A DNA stretch of 64,000 bases from Sunxiuqinia sp963974515 (GCF_963974515.1 NZ_CAXBDD010000011.1:1-64000); one strand, 5' to 3'. Shown: positions 1 through 8,616, numbered from the stretch's first letter. Notes: generated by a model not told the origin, from the letters alone. Numbers and translations are program-made.

Positions 1-212
1 TTGATTGCCTGGTTTTTCGGATCGTTGATAATTGCTCCAAGCTTTTCGATATCGTTTACCTCCATAACGAGCGCAATTGAATTCGGATCGTCTGCATCCT
101 GAAATGTTTTGAACCCTGAAACGGTATCGCCAAACAAATCAACCCGATCCTGATGTCCTTTTATCCATGTGTTAAAATCGCCTACTCTGTGACGAAATAC
201 GAATGTTGCCAT
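1..212 (-). CDS. Small alpha/beta-barrel-like protein (partial, C-terminus off the left edge)
   Basis: The minus frame opens with ATG at 210-212 and stays open to the window edge, giving about 70 residues that begin MATFVFRHRVGDFNTWIKGH. The pattern 'FRHRVGDFNTWIKGHQDRVDLFGDTVSGFKTFQDADDPNSIALVME', split here only by description, fits small dimeric alpha/beta-barrel (ABM-like) proteins, but the family call is inference. It lies 64 bases after the SDR gene on the same strand and has the same repeated leader about 22 bases before its start, so the two are probably regulated alike. Function is not recognised. Confidence 0.6.
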   Translation of the reverse strand, partial: MATFVFRHRVGDFNTWIKGHQDRVDLFGDTVSGFKTFQDADDPNSIALVMEVNDIEKLGAIINDPKNQAI

Positions 213-234
213 ATGGTTACAATTTAATTTTTAC

Positions 235-272
235 GCCTACTCTATTCGGTTTTCGGCTCTTCCCGTTTAATA
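235..272 (-). repeat. Direct-repeat leader, copy 1
   Basis: This stretch begins GCCTACTCTATTCGG on the plus strand and matches 1163-1200 almost base for base (one substitution, one length change in a T run). It lies between the SDR stop and the start of the next minus-strand gene, in that gene's likely 5' leader. Confidence 0.8.
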
Positions 273-276
273 ATTT

Positions 277-1146
277 TCACGCCTTAACGCCATCCCAGTC
301 TGCTATTTTAAATGCCCCAATAATTCCTTTCCGGATTGGATCAATTGCATCATTAATCGATTGAACCCCGAAGTCGAGACCGGCAACTGTGCGCAACGGA
401 CGGCTTCCGGCAGGAGCATTGATTAATGATTCAAATATCTTGACCACGACCATGGGATCGGTTGGTGCATTTTCGTCGGCAAATGCAGCCATAACCTGGG
501 TGCCAAAACCATCGAGAAAATCTCCGACAAGAGGATAAGCAGAAGCGATTTCAGCATTTCCTGCTTTAAATATTCCGGGGAGAAAATTGGTTGAGAAGGG
601 CCCCGGTTGAACAATGGCCACATCAATTCCAAATGGAGCCAGTTCATAACGCATAGCTTCGCTTAAGCCTTCAACACCGAATTTGCTTGCATTGTAAATG
701 CCAAATCCCGGCGCGGAAAATCGTCCCGCAATTGAACTGACCTGAATAATCAAACCTGATTTCCGGGCTCGCATCGCCGGAAGTACTGCTTTTACAAGCC
801 GAACGTTTCCAACGATATTCAAATCGAGTTGTGCCAGGCACTCTGCTGAAGTGAAAGCTTCTATTGGGCCTCCAAATCCCCGGCCTGCATTGTTGATGAG
901 CACATCAACCGTTGGTATCTTTGTCATGGCTGTTTCAACACTTTCATCGGAAGTAACATCCATTTCAACAACTTCAAGTTTTAGTCCTTTTGTTGTTGCC
1001 AGTTTTTTCAGTTCGGCGGCGGCTACCTGGTTTTTGTCGTTCATGTTTCGCATGGTTGCATAAACATGATGTCCTTTTTCGGCCAGGTATTTTGCGGCAT
1101 CGAAACCAAATCCGGTACTGCAACCTGTGATTAGAATTTTTTTCAT
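277..1146 (-). CDS. Short-chain dehydrogenase/reductase (SDR family)
   Basis: A 289-residue classical SDR that would use NAD(P)H to oxidise or reduce a carbonyl/alcohol substrate in the cytoplasm. Visible marks are the Rossmann glycine motif TGCSTGFG (residues 7-14), NNAG (85-88), a serine at 137/138 and the catalytic YNASK (Tyr151, Lys155). The segment after PGPFSTNF is typical of the lid region. There is no signal peptide or membrane segment, and length is usual for the family. Substrate cannot be read from sequence. The gene is framed by two copies of a ~37 bp direct repeat, one 17 bases before its start and one 4-5 bases after its stop. Confidence 0.9.
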   Translation of the reverse strand: MKKILITGCSTGFGFDAAKYLAEKGHHVYATMRNMNDKNQVAAAELKKLATTKGLKLEVVEMDVTSDESVETAMTKIPTVDVLINNAGRGFGGPIEAFTSAECLAQLDLNIVGNVRLVKAVLPAMRARKSGLIIQVSSIAGRFSAPGFGIYNASKFGVEGLSEAMRYELAPFGIDVAIVQPGPFSTNFLPGIFKAGNAEIASAYPLVGDFLDGFGTQVMAAFADENAPTDPMVVVKIFESLINAPAGSRPLRTVAGLDFGVQSINDAIDPIRKGIIGAFKIADWDGVKA

Positions 1147-1162
1147 TTTCTATTTTTTTGTT

Positions 1163-1200
1163 GCCTACTCTGTTCGGTTTTCGGCTCTTCCCGTTTTAAT
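1163..1200 (-). repeat. Direct-repeat leader, copy 2
   Basis: Second copy of the 235-272 repeat, beginning GCCTACTCTGTTCGG on the plus strand. It ends 17 bases before the SDR start codon and so lies in its 5' leader. An 11-base piece, ACAGAGTAGGC on the minus strand, also occurs inside the coding start of the partial gene at the left edge. Confidence 0.8.
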
Positions 1201-1455
1201 GAATATTTACAACTGGCCAGGCAGCATTCGCTGTATAGAAGGGTCGATCATGATGAACTCAAATAAGAACAATACCGCTTTTGACTTGTTTTTCATCATC
1301 ATGTCCACCATGAAATTTTACCGAACCTTAACAATATAATCTGCAAAGAAAAGTTGATTTTTGGCTGAAAATAGATTGACAGGATGCCATTTTCCAAAAT
1401 CTGACTCTTGAAAGTAAAAAGACAATCAAACTACCTTCAACAGAAACACAAAGCA

Positions 1456-1479
1456 ATTTAAGACACAAATATCTTAAAT
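1456..1479. promoter_or_regulatory. Palindromic operator candidate, site 1
   Basis: Perfect inverted repeat ATTTAAGA-N8-TCTTAAAT, with both arms 8 bases. The spacing suits a dimeric helix-turn-helix regulator. The same design recurs exactly 160 bases downstream. It lies between the minus-strand SDR gene and the plus-strand gene at 1685. Confidence 0.6.
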
Positions 1480-1615
1480 GCAAATAAATTACTGACTTTC
1501 AGAAACCTAAACTATATTTTACCGATTCATTCAACAATTACCACTTCTCTGACAACGAATTCAATAATCATTGAAAAATCAGCCATTTTAATCTTTATTA
1601 ACCTTAAAAATCTGC

Positions 1616-1639
1616 ATTTAAGACAAATATGTCCTAAAT
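1616..1639. promoter_or_regulatory. Palindromic operator candidate, site 2
   Basis: ATTTAAGA-N8-TCCTAAAT, with the same arm and spacer lengths as 1456-1479 and one arm mismatch. It lies 46 bases before the ATG at 1685. The regulator is not in the window; a HxlR, MarR or TetR protein would be a normal user of such a site, but this is inference. Confidence 0.6.
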
Positions 1640-1684
1640 TAAATCTGATAGTTCAAATTGATTCAAACTTTAAAAATTAAAATT

Positions 1685-2011
1685 ATGGGATTAGTCGTTG
1701 CGCCTGTTGTAAAAGGCAAGGAAGAAGAATGGAAAAGCTGGACAAAAAATCTGAAAGGGGAAATGAAAAAAGATTACGATGACTTAAATAAACGTCACGG
1801 GCTGACCCGCCATGGTGTTTGGGCAGTGGAAACGCCAAATGGTTAGTTGGCAGTTGTTTTACACGAAGGACCTGGAGCCAACTCGTTTATGCACAGCGTG
1901 GCGGTTTCTGATCATCCAACCGATATTTTGATGAAAGACAGTATTGAGAAATTTCACGGCATGGATATGAGTGCACCCCCTCCTGGTCCAATGCCTGAAA
2001 AACTGCTTTAG
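1685..2011 (+). pseudogene. Small gene interrupted by an in-frame TAG
   Basis: From ATG 1685 the frame encodes 53 residues (MGLVVAPVVKGKEEEWKSWT onward, ending VETPNG), meets TAG at 1844-1846, and stays open in the same frame for 54 more codons (LAVVLHEGPGANSFMHSV to MPEKLL) up to TAG at 2009-2011. The two halves read as one ~108-residue protein: the second half resumes in mid-domain, has no good start of its own, and keeps protein-like composition. It therefore looks like a recent nonsense mutation, or less likely readthrough or a sequencing error. The family is not firmly recognised; its size and neighbour at 1-212 suggest another small alpha/beta-barrel protein. A palindromic operator candidate lies upstream. 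Confidence 0.65.
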
Positions 2012-2056
2012 ATCAGCATTTTCGATCGATTGTTGAACGAATCGTGCGCCACGATA

Positions 2057-2434
2057 TCAGGTATCCAGTGCCTTAATTTTGTCTTTCAGCGCGATAAAAT
2101 CCACTGGTTTGGTTAGAAAATCATCGGCGCCAAGTTGCATGGCATGACTGTAATTTTCTTGATCACCGTATGCCGTTATCATCATGACAACGGGCGGTGG
2201 TTTTTGATATTTTTTCTTGATGTTTTTTAATAATTCGAGTCCGCTCATGCCGGGCATGTTAATATCCGAAAGGATCAGAACGACTTCCTGCTTGCTGTTT
2301 TTCATGTAATCCAGCGCTTCTTCGCCCGAAAAGGCAAAATCGAAACTAAACTCGCCGTGTCTGATCTCCCTCCGAAAACGCTGTTCAAACAATGTTTTAA
2401 TATCTTTTTCGTCGTCAACTACCAAAATTTTCAT
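2057..2434 (-). CDS. Single-domain response regulator (CheY-like receiver)
   Basis: A 125-residue stand-alone receiver. Acidic residues Asp7-Asp8, the phosphoacceptor Asp57 in LSDINMPG, Thr87 in ITAYGD and Lys109 in TKPVD are all present, so it should accept a phosphate. It has no output domain and would act by protein contact or as a phosphate relay/sink. It follows the histidine kinase at 2450 by 15 bases on the same strand, so the two are likely one operon and a cognate pair. Its sequence is visibly close to the receiver of the PP2C protein at 8849 (shared KILVVDDE, LSDINMP, AYGD, TKPV), which suggests both receive from the same kinase family. Confidence 0.92.
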   Translation of the reverse strand: MKILVVDDEKDIKTLFEQRFRREIRHGEFSFDFAFSGEEALDYMKNSKQEVVLILSDINMPGMSGLELLKNIKKKYQKPPPVVMMITAYGDQENYSHAMQLGADDFLTKPVDFIALKDKIKALDT

Positions 2435-2449
2435 GCTATTGGTCTTTAT

Positions 2450-3835
2450 TTATTTAACGGGTAACAAAATAGTAAACGTGGCGCCTTCGCCTTCGTTATT
2501 TTCAACTTTTAACTGGCCGTTGTGGGCTTTTGTCACGATTTCGTAACTCATGCTCAATCCCAGGCCGGTTCCCTTCCCGCTGGGCTTTGTCGTAAAGAAT
2601 GGCTGAAATATTTTATCCAGAACTGCCTGAGGAATGCCATCTCCATTGTCGCTGACCTTTATTTCTACTTTTCTGCCCAATTTTTTTGTGCTTACGACTA
2701 CGGTAGGCATGTACGGGGTTTTATTTTCCTCGTCATCGGTGGTCGGAATTTTTTCAATCCGCTTTTTCTTTTCGCTGACTGCATAAAAGGCGTTGGTCAG
2801 CAAATTCAACACAACCCGTCCAATTTCCTGTGGCACGACCTCTACTTTGTCGAGCGATTCGTCGAAATCCGTTTTTAAGGTTGCATTAAACGATTTGTCC
2901 TTTGCCCTTAAACCATGATAAGCCAAACGTAAATATTCATCGGCCAGCACATTGATATCGGTCGGCTCTTTAATACCGGTATTGCTGCGGCTGTGCTGAA
3001 GCATTCCTTTCACAATACTGTCGGCGCGCTTTCCGTGGTGGAGGATCTTTTCGAGGTTTTGTTTTATGTCCCCTGCTATCTCATTTGCGAATTGCATATT
3101 TCCTTTTTTCAGCTCCTCTTTCATTTCTTCGAGCAATTCAGCATTTACTTCGGAGAAATTATTCACGAAGTTGAGCGGGTTTTGAATTTCGTGGGCAATG
3201 CCGGCGGTAAGCTCCCCAAGCGATGCCATTTTTTCGGATTGAATGAGCTGATCCTGGGTGGCACGCAGCTCATTCAGGGCATGCTCCAGGTCCTCTTTTT
3301 GCTTCGTAAGTTCGGCGGTGCGTTCGGCCACCAATCCTTCCAGCTCAACCTTCCGGATGGCGATGGCCCTGTTAACTTCATCCTCGTGCTGCCTTTTTAT
3401 CCGCTCTTTTTCCTCTGCTTTGCTTTGCCTGTAATGGCTGAACAGAATGGCCACCAACCAGATGACCGAAAGCATTTCAGCAATGTCGAAATAATTCTCC
3501 CACCGGTTATAAAAATTGCTTAAAATGAACTGGATTGAATCACTCAAAAATGAGACGAGGACATAGGGGATAAAAGCCATTAAAAACATGCGCAGAGAAC
3601 GCATTTCTTTCTGTTGAAAAGCAAAAAGGACAAGGGAGATCAGTATGATATGCCAAATCCATCGGGTAGCGTTTGAAGCCGAAAGAATGATTTCGGCGAC
3701 AAAAAGGAAAATGGCGAAATACCGGACATATCGGAATAACCGTTCCCACGTCGGGTGATTGTTGATTTTTGAAAACCTGAACAAACGCTGTGTCAGCAAC
3801 AGGGTGAATATGAGTGGACCAAGCGAAAGATGCAT
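2450..3835 (-). CDS. Membrane sensor histidine kinase
   Basis: 461 residues. About five hydrophobic segments lie within residues 1-135 (roughly 3-15, 38-52, 58-75, 83-100, 118-134), followed by a coiled coil (~140-200) and a kinase core. The H-box is GIAHEIQNPLN with His215, the N-box is LLTNAFYAV, and the G-boxes include DNGDGIP and GKGTGLGLSMSYEIV. No receiver is attached. The input part is all membrane with little periplasmic loop, so it may sense the membrane or a small hydrophobic signal. The kinase core is nearly the same as those at 10071, 11955 and 16901. It precedes the single receiver at 2057. Confidence 0.92.
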   Translation of the reverse strand: MHLSLGPLIFTLLLTQRLFRFSKINNHPTWERLFRYVRYFAIFLFVAEIILSASNATRWIWHIILISLVLFAFQQKEMRSLRMFLMAFIPYVLVSFLSDSIQFILSNFYNRWENYFDIAEMLSVIWLVAILFSHYRQSKAEEKERIKRQHEDEVNRAIAIRKVELEGLVAERTAELTKQKEDLEHALNELRATQDQLIQSEKMASLGELTAGIAHEIQNPLNFVNNFSEVNAELLEEMKEELKKGNMQFANEIAGDIKQNLEKILHHGKRADSIVKGMLQHSRSNTGIKEPTDINVLADEYLRLAYHGLRAKDKSFNATLKTDFDESLDKVEVVPQEIGRVVLNLLTNAFYAVSEKKKRIEKIPTTDDEENKTPYMPTVVVSTKKLGRKVEIKVSDNGDGIPQAVLDKIFQPFFTTKPSGKGTGLGLSMSYEIVTKAHNGQLKVENNEGEGATFTILLPVK

Positions 3836-3846
3836 AGCTTTAAAAG

Positions 3847-4179
3847 TTATTGGTTTTTAAGTGCTTCTTCCTTAGTTTCGAATATTCTGAATAAATTCGA
3901 AAAACCCGAAATCCGGAAAATATCCTGAATGGCAGGTTGCATATTACACAGGAACAGCTTTCCACCGACTGAAATTGCTTTTTTCTGGGCGACCAAAAAT
4001 ACACGTAAACCGGAACTGCTGATATAACTTATTCCACCGCATTCGAAAATCAGATTTTTTTCTCCACTTTCAAAAAGTTGGTTGACCTCTTTTTCCAAAA
4101 CGGTAGAATGGATGGTATCAACCCTTCCGTTGATTTTCAGCACGATGAAATCTGCGTTTTTTTCCTTCTTTATTTTCAT
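3847..4179 (-). CDS. STAS-domain anti-sigma factor antagonist (RsbV/SpoIIAA-like)
   Basis: 110 residues forming one STAS domain. The phosphorylation-site region reads YISSSGLRVFL (residues 52-62), in which Ser55/Ser56 before Gly57 are the expected target of an RsbW-type kinase; the usual Asp before the serines is Ser. In its unphosphorylated form such a protein binds and occupies the RsbW-like partner. It overlaps the RsbW-like gene upstream by ATGA (4176-4179), so the two are translationally coupled. The PP2C protein at 8849 is the likely phosphatase for it. No sigma factor is visible in the window. Confidence 0.9.
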   Translation of the reverse strand: MKIKKEKNADFIVLKINGRVDTIHSTVLEKEVNQLFESGEKNLIFECGGISYISSSGLRVFLVAQKKAISVGGKLFLCNMQPAIQDIFRISGFSNLFRIFETKEEALKNQ

Positions 4180-4595
4180 ATGTTTTTATTTAGTGTCAAA
4201 ATGTTCTCGTTCTTGTTTCGGTCATAGTGCATTTCATCCATGATCTGCGACATCAGAAAAATTCCAAGGCCACCCACCGGTCTTTCTTCCGCAGGCAGTG
4301 TCACATCGGGTTGCTTATGCGATAAAGGATCGAACGGAATCCCGTCGTCGGTGATTTTAATGGTGAGCCTGTTATCTTTAACCGAAATGGAAAGGTTGAT
4401 TTCGTGCCTGGCATCATCAGCAAAAGCATAAAACATGATGTTGGAAAGCGCCTCCTCAATCACCAGGTTTATATTCATGGCCAATGCTTCCGACAACTCC
4501 CATTCGTGGGCCAGTTTATCAATTTCCCTGGCCAAAGAAGCGAGTTCCCCAACCTGATTTTCAATAACGAAATATTTTGTTTTCCTGTTTCCCAT
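4176..4595 (-). CDS. RsbW-like serine kinase / anti-sigma ATPase
   Basis: 139 residues with a GHKL-type ATPase fold: N-box EEALSNIMFYAF (~47-58), G1 box DDGIPFDP (~83-90) and G2 region GGLGIFLMSQIMDEM (~108). These proteins bind a sigma factor or other partner and phosphorylate their STAS antagonist. It starts its own small operon with the STAS gene, overlapping it by four bases. With the PP2C at 8849 the three classical partner-switch parts are all present. The final binding target is unknown. Confidence 0.9.
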   Translation of the reverse strand: MGNRKTKYFVIENQVGELASLAREIDKLAHEWELSEALAMNINLVIEEALSNIMFYAFADDARHEINLSISVKDNRLTIKITDDGIPFDPLSHKQPDVTLPAEERPVGGLGIFLMSQIMDEMHYDRNKNENILTLNKNI

Positions 4596-4635
4596 TTTAA
4601 AAGAAACTATTTATAAATCTTGTTTCAATAACAAC

Positions 4636-7600
4636 TCACTTGTCACTTGCCTTTTCCTGCACAACTCCTTTGGGTCTTCGTTTTTTTACCTGAACGGAGA
4701 ATTCCAACATTTTTCGCAACCAATTGTAATAAAGGGCAATATATAAAATTGAAATCATTAACCATATCATTCCCAGATTAAAAACAAAGGTGTCAACCGG
4801 ATAGCCAAATAGGTTTTTGTGTGAAGCCAGGAAATGTGCCCTTCCGTTATTGAAGTCGGGCTCTTTGTAAATGGGGGCTACTTTCTGCATATAGCCGTGG
4901 GGCGTTTCCCGGTATATCTCGTTTGCTTCACTGTTGAGCACCAAGGTTTCAAGCGATTGATTATGGTATTTCATTTTCTGATTGTAGAGGAACTGCTTGC
5001 CATTTTCCTTTTCCAGCTGGCGAATCAGTTGATCTTTCTTCCCTTTTATTTCCTGATTGCGATTGCTGTGAAAGTCTTTCAGTTGGTTCAGGTGTGATTT
5101 TGCAAACCCGGCAATTTCGGAATTGAATTTTCCGGCTGTCAGGCTTTCCGTATGTTGAAACGGGGGCTGTACTTTTTCATCATCCAGCTCTTCAATTTCA
5201 TTTTTGATGATGGTGAGTTTCCGCGAAGTTTCTTCCGCTGGGTTGTTCAATCTTATCCAGCCGTCCACAAGGTCAAGCTGGCCAATCAATTGGGTGGTCA
5301 GTATTTCGGAACGAAAGCGGGCTCGTGCCATTTGCTTTTCCATCTCGAAAAAGCGGGCCATGTACCTGTTTTCTTTAAACTGTTCAACGGCCAACGCTTC
5401 AAAAGCCCAACGCGAAGCCATGATTTCTCCGGCAATCGGAACGGCATCTTTAGCGGCCGTTTTGTCTTGTAAATCATCAAACTTTACGATAATGCCGCAA
5501 AGCAGAATCTGTGGGATCAGCAGTAGCGGAACCAGAATGTAGATGGCCACCACCGAATTGAATGCCGCAGAAATATTTAATCCTAAAAGGTTGGCAAAAA
5601 CCGCCACAGAAAACAGAACGATCCAATAGGCCAGCGTCATCCCGTGGATTCCAAGGATGAGATTTCCGATTAAAACGAAACTGAACGACTGAAATGCCGA
5701 AAGGACTACGAGGAAAAGAATTTTGGAGTTTAGGTAACTGAAGCGGCTCAGGTTAAGAAACGATTCGCGCTGTACTATTTTGCGATCTTTAATAATCTCC
5801 TCGGCACTGACGCTCATTCCCATAAACAAAATCACGACAATAGCCATGAAAAGGTAGGAGATCATACTTTTATTTTCGAAAAAGATGTAATCGTTTCCCT
5901 CCGAGAAACGGGTGAACCAAGCCACGATCAGGGCAAGCACAGGGGCTTCGAGAAGGTTGATGATCAGGTATTGGCGGTCGGCGGTTTTGATTCTCAAATT
6001 CCGTTCGAAGAAGATCCGGAACTGTTTTGTCAATCCTGGTTTTCTTGAACCAGCGGGGGGCAAGCCGGCTTCCGGACGCGGCATCTTCGCTCGTAGTAAC
6101 TTGGACTTTTTTCGGTATTCGTCGTACCAGTACTGCGGTGTAAAACGACGTTCAGGCAAAAAGTTCCCCGAATTGTCAATCTTTTTGGTTTCCACAATCT
6201 CCAGTACCTGCTCGGGATTTACATTTCCGCAAAGCAAACATTCGCAAACTTCGGCATTCACATGGTTCACCTCCCTCTTGAAATAGATGATGGCGTCGAG
6301 AGGATTACCTGTGTATATGGGGCGGCCTCCTGAATCGAGAATCCACAACTTGTCAAACAGTTTGAAAATAGCCGATGACGGCTGATGGATGTTTACGATG
6401 ATTAATTTGCCTTTGCGGGCCTGCTGCTTTAAAAGCAACATCACTTTTTCCGAATCGGTGGACGACAAGCCCGATGTGGGTTCATCAACAAACAGGATGG
6501 CCGGTTCGCGAATCAATTCAAGCGCTACATTCAGCCTTTTTCTCTGGCCTCCGCTAATCACCTTTTTTAGCGGGCTGCCTACTTTTAAATCTTTAAAGGC
6601 ATTCAGTTCGAGTTCATGCAATACCTTGTCGACCTTTTCACCAATAGCTGAAGGCGAAAGCTGATCGAAGCACAGGGTGGCATTGTAATAGAGGTTCTCC
6701 CAAACGGTAAGGTCTTCAAACAAAAGATCATCCTGCGGCACATAACCAATCAGCCCTTCGATAGCCTTTTTATGATCGTAAATATCGACCTGGTTGATTT
6801 TAACCCGTCCCTGCCGTACCGGTATATTCCCGTTCAGGATATTGAGCAGCGTTGATTTCCCCACGCCACTTCCACCCATAATGGCAATCAGTTGGCCCGA
6901 CTTTTCGGCAAAGGAAAACCGGTGTAGCCCGTTGTTGCTGTTCTTGAATTTAAATTCAATTTCTTCGGCTGAAAAAACAAAGGAGGGGCTCAAATCCTCA
7001 TCAATAAAACCAGACGAAATATCGGTGTAATAAACCGGCGCTATCCGGGGCCCACGAATAATGCTCCCTTCCTTGAAGGCATAAAAACGTCCCGGGATTA
7101 CCGGGTTTCCTTCAATGGTGAGGTATTCGTTGCCGTGGAACACAAAAATGTGGTGTCCAATTGACCGACAACGCAAAAAAAGCAGTTCACCATCAATATT
7201 CTTTTCATAAATGTGCCGATACCTGTGTTTGCCGGGTTTTTCATTTCTATTGATCAACAAAAAATCGGAGGCATCAATCTCTTGGGTGGAAGGATAAAAT
7301 ATAAAGGCGAAAAATTTATTGACCTCTGCTTTACTGATTTCAAAAACATTGGCCAGGGTCTCAAAAAGCCCTTCAGCCTTCGCGATATTTCCGTTTTTAA
7401 CCAGTTCGAGGAAACGCAGAAAAACCATGATCTGCTCTTCTTTCCGGAGCCAGCCCCTGATGTTGGTGCTGATGTTGCGAGCCTCCTGCACCATGTCAAG
7501 CGGGATAGCAGGACTTCCGTCAACCCCGTATAAATCAAGCAACTCTTCAAAAAGGTTCAGGTATTCCTTACTGTCAGCAATGCCAAAGTGCTCGTGCAGG

Positions 7601-7701
7601 TACAAGGAAAAATTCCGGATGGCCTCCTCTTTTTTCGATTCGCTTATGGCCGAGAACAATGCAAATAAATTGATCAGGGCATTTAGTGTAATCTCGTTCA
7701 T
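4636..7701 (-). CDS. ABCG-type ABC transporter, fused ATPase and permease
   Basis: About 1020 residues. The N-terminal ~150 residues are helical and TerB-like at best, followed by an uncertain small domain and then the ATPase: Walker A GGSGVGKST (~276-284), signature SGGQRKR (~383-389), Walker B ILFVDEPTSGL (~402). A CECLLC cysteine pair follows (~495). The C-terminal permease has about six membrane helices, with a large coiled-coil insert before the last one. It probably exports a lipid or small molecule across the inner membrane. The frame extends upstream to 7761, but ATG 7699-7701 (MNEITLN) is chosen because a terminator hairpin occupies 7724-7755. Substrate unknown. Confidence 0.88.
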   Translation of the reverse strand: MNEITLNALINLFALFSAISESKKEEAIRNFSLYLHEHFGIADSKEYLNLFEELLDLYGVDGSPAIPLDMVQEARNISTNIRGWLRKEEQIMVFLRFLELVKNGNIAKAEGLFETLANVFEISKAEVNKFFAFIFYPSTQEIDASDFLLINRNEKPGKHRYRHIYEKNIDGELLFLRCRSIGHHIFVFHGNEYLTIEGNPVIPGRFYAFKEGSIIRGPRIAPVYYTDISSGFIDEDLSPSFVFSAEEIEFKFKNSNNGLHRFSFAEKSGQLIAIMGGSGVGKSTLLNILNGNIPVRQGRVKINQVDIYDHKKAIEGLIGYVPQDDLLFEDLTVWENLYYNATLCFDQLSPSAIGEKVDKVLHELELNAFKDLKVGSPLKKVISGGQRKRLNVALELIREPAILFVDEPTSGLSSTDSEKVMLLLKQQARKGKLIIVNIHQPSSAIFKLFDKLWILDSGGRPIYTGNPLDAIIYFKREVNHVNAEVCECLLCGNVNPEQVLEIVETKKIDNSGNFLPERRFTPQYWYDEYRKKSKLLRAKMPRPEAGLPPAGSRKPGLTKQFRIFFERNLRIKTADRQYLIINLLEAPVLALIVAWFTRFSEGNDYIFFENKSMISYLFMAIVVILFMGMSVSAEEIIKDRKIVQRESFLNLSRFSYLNSKILFLVVLSAFQSFSFVLIGNLILGIHGMTLAYWIVLFSVAVFANLLGLNISAAFNSVVAIYILVPLLLIPQILLCGIIVKFDDLQDKTAAKDAVPIAGEIMASRWAFEALAVEQFKENRYMARFFEMEKQMARARFRSEILTTQLIGQLDLVDGWIRLNNPAEETSRKLTIIKNEIEELDDEKVQPPFQHTESLTAGKFNSEIAGFAKSHLNQLKDFHSNRNQEIKGKKDQLIRQLEKENGKQFLYNQKMKYHNQSLETLVLNSEANEIYRETPHGYMQKVAPIYKEPDFNNGRAHFLASHKNLFGYPVDTFVFNLGMIWLMISILYIALYYNWLRKMLEFSVQVKKRRPKGVVQEKASDK

Positions 7702-7723
7702 AAGCAATATGTTAGAAATAGAA

Positions 7724-7755
7724 AAATCCGGGGTCCTGCGCAGGTCCCCGGATTT
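7724..7755 (-). terminator. Rho-independent terminator after the lipoprotein gene
   Basis: Arms AAATCCGGGG and CCCCGGATTT pair perfectly, with further inner pairing, and a run of T follows on the minus strand. It starts 7 bases after the stop of the 7762 gene and lies before the ABC transporter's start. Confidence 0.85.
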
Positions 7756-7761
7756 CAACAA

Positions 7762-8616
7762 CTAGTTCAAAATATTCTTTCTGAAATCCTCCATCAAAGA
7801 TCCGATTTCTGTCAGTTCTGTTTCGGTAATTTCCGTGTTTTCTTCAAAAATGGTGACAACGGGTTTAAACTGTTCGTAATATGGCTGTATGCTTTCATCT
7901 TCCGACATCAGTTCGAGCAGTGTAAAAACCAGGTTCACCCGCTCGGTTTGCGTGCTCATGATCTCCAGCAATTTCGCTTTGTTGTTTGCCAGCAAAGTGG
8001 TCTGGCTTAAAACATACAAAGCTTCCACATTGGATCCAATGACGGAAAGCGCATAAACCCCGGGTTGATTGCCGGCGGACATTTGCTGGTGAAAGTGGTT
8101 GAGGTTCTCTGATACCAGGTAATCAAGCGAATCTTTGTTGCCCGCATTTTCCCTGATTCTCTCCATATGATTTTTTGATGAAATAAGTTCATCTCTGAGT
8201 CCGAGTTGATCGATCAGTTGTTCGGAAACTCCGGTTATTTCAGCGGCCACATCACCCCGGTTATAAACACTGGCATAGAGCAAATCGAAAGAATAGAGGC
8301 CGAGTCCAAAACTTTGCTCCGATTTGGTCATCAGCTTTTCGGCCTGATCAGGGGTCACCGTTAAATCAAAAATATAGGAAGCACCCGCCTCATTCAGTAG
8401 CGTGGCAATCTCCTTTTCACTAGGCATCTTGTTAATGGTTTCAACAATTTGATCTTTGATTTTTACGGCATCAAAAACTTCAACTTCAACATATGCCTCT
8501 TGTCCGCCGGAGGTTGTCCCTTTCTTTTCTTTAGTTTTAGTCGATGAATTACATCCGGCAAGCAGAGCCAGAGCCAGACCAAACGCTAAAACTTGTGTGG
8601 TAAATAAATTTTTCAT
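7762..8616 (-). CDS. Uncharacterised lipoprotein
   Basis: About 284 residues from ATG 8614-8616 (MKNLFTTQVLAFGLALALLA); the longer frame would need a TTG start. The signal peptide ends with the lipobox LLAGC, so the protein is lipid-anchored in the envelope. The mature part opens with a Lys/Thr-rich linker and is then mainly helical and acidic. No catalytic motif or named family was recognised. It stands alone with its own terminator, upstream of the ABC exporter and divergent from the receiver-PP2C gene, so a link to the signalling island is possible but only by position. Confidence 0.75.
   Translation of the reverse strand: MKNLFTTQVLAFGLALALLAGCNSSTKTKEKKGTTSGGQEAYVEVEVFDAVKIKDQIVETINKMPSEKEIATLLNEAGASYIFDLTVTPDQAEKLMTKSEQSFGLGLYSFDLLYASVYNRGDVAAEITGVSEQLIDQLGLRDELISSKNHMERIRENAGNKDSLDYLVSENLNHFHQQMSAGNQPGVYALSVIGSNVEALYVLSQTTLLANNKAKLLEIMSTQTERVNLVFTLLELMSEDESIQPYYEQFKPVVTIFEENTEITETELTEIGSLMEDFRKNILN

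Noticed and set aside
1207..1311. 34-codon minus-strand frame (MVDMMMKNKSKAVLFLFEF...) upstream of the SDR gene
   Set aside because: Too short, no homology cue, and it overlaps the probable promoter region; it could be a remnant but nothing supports expression.
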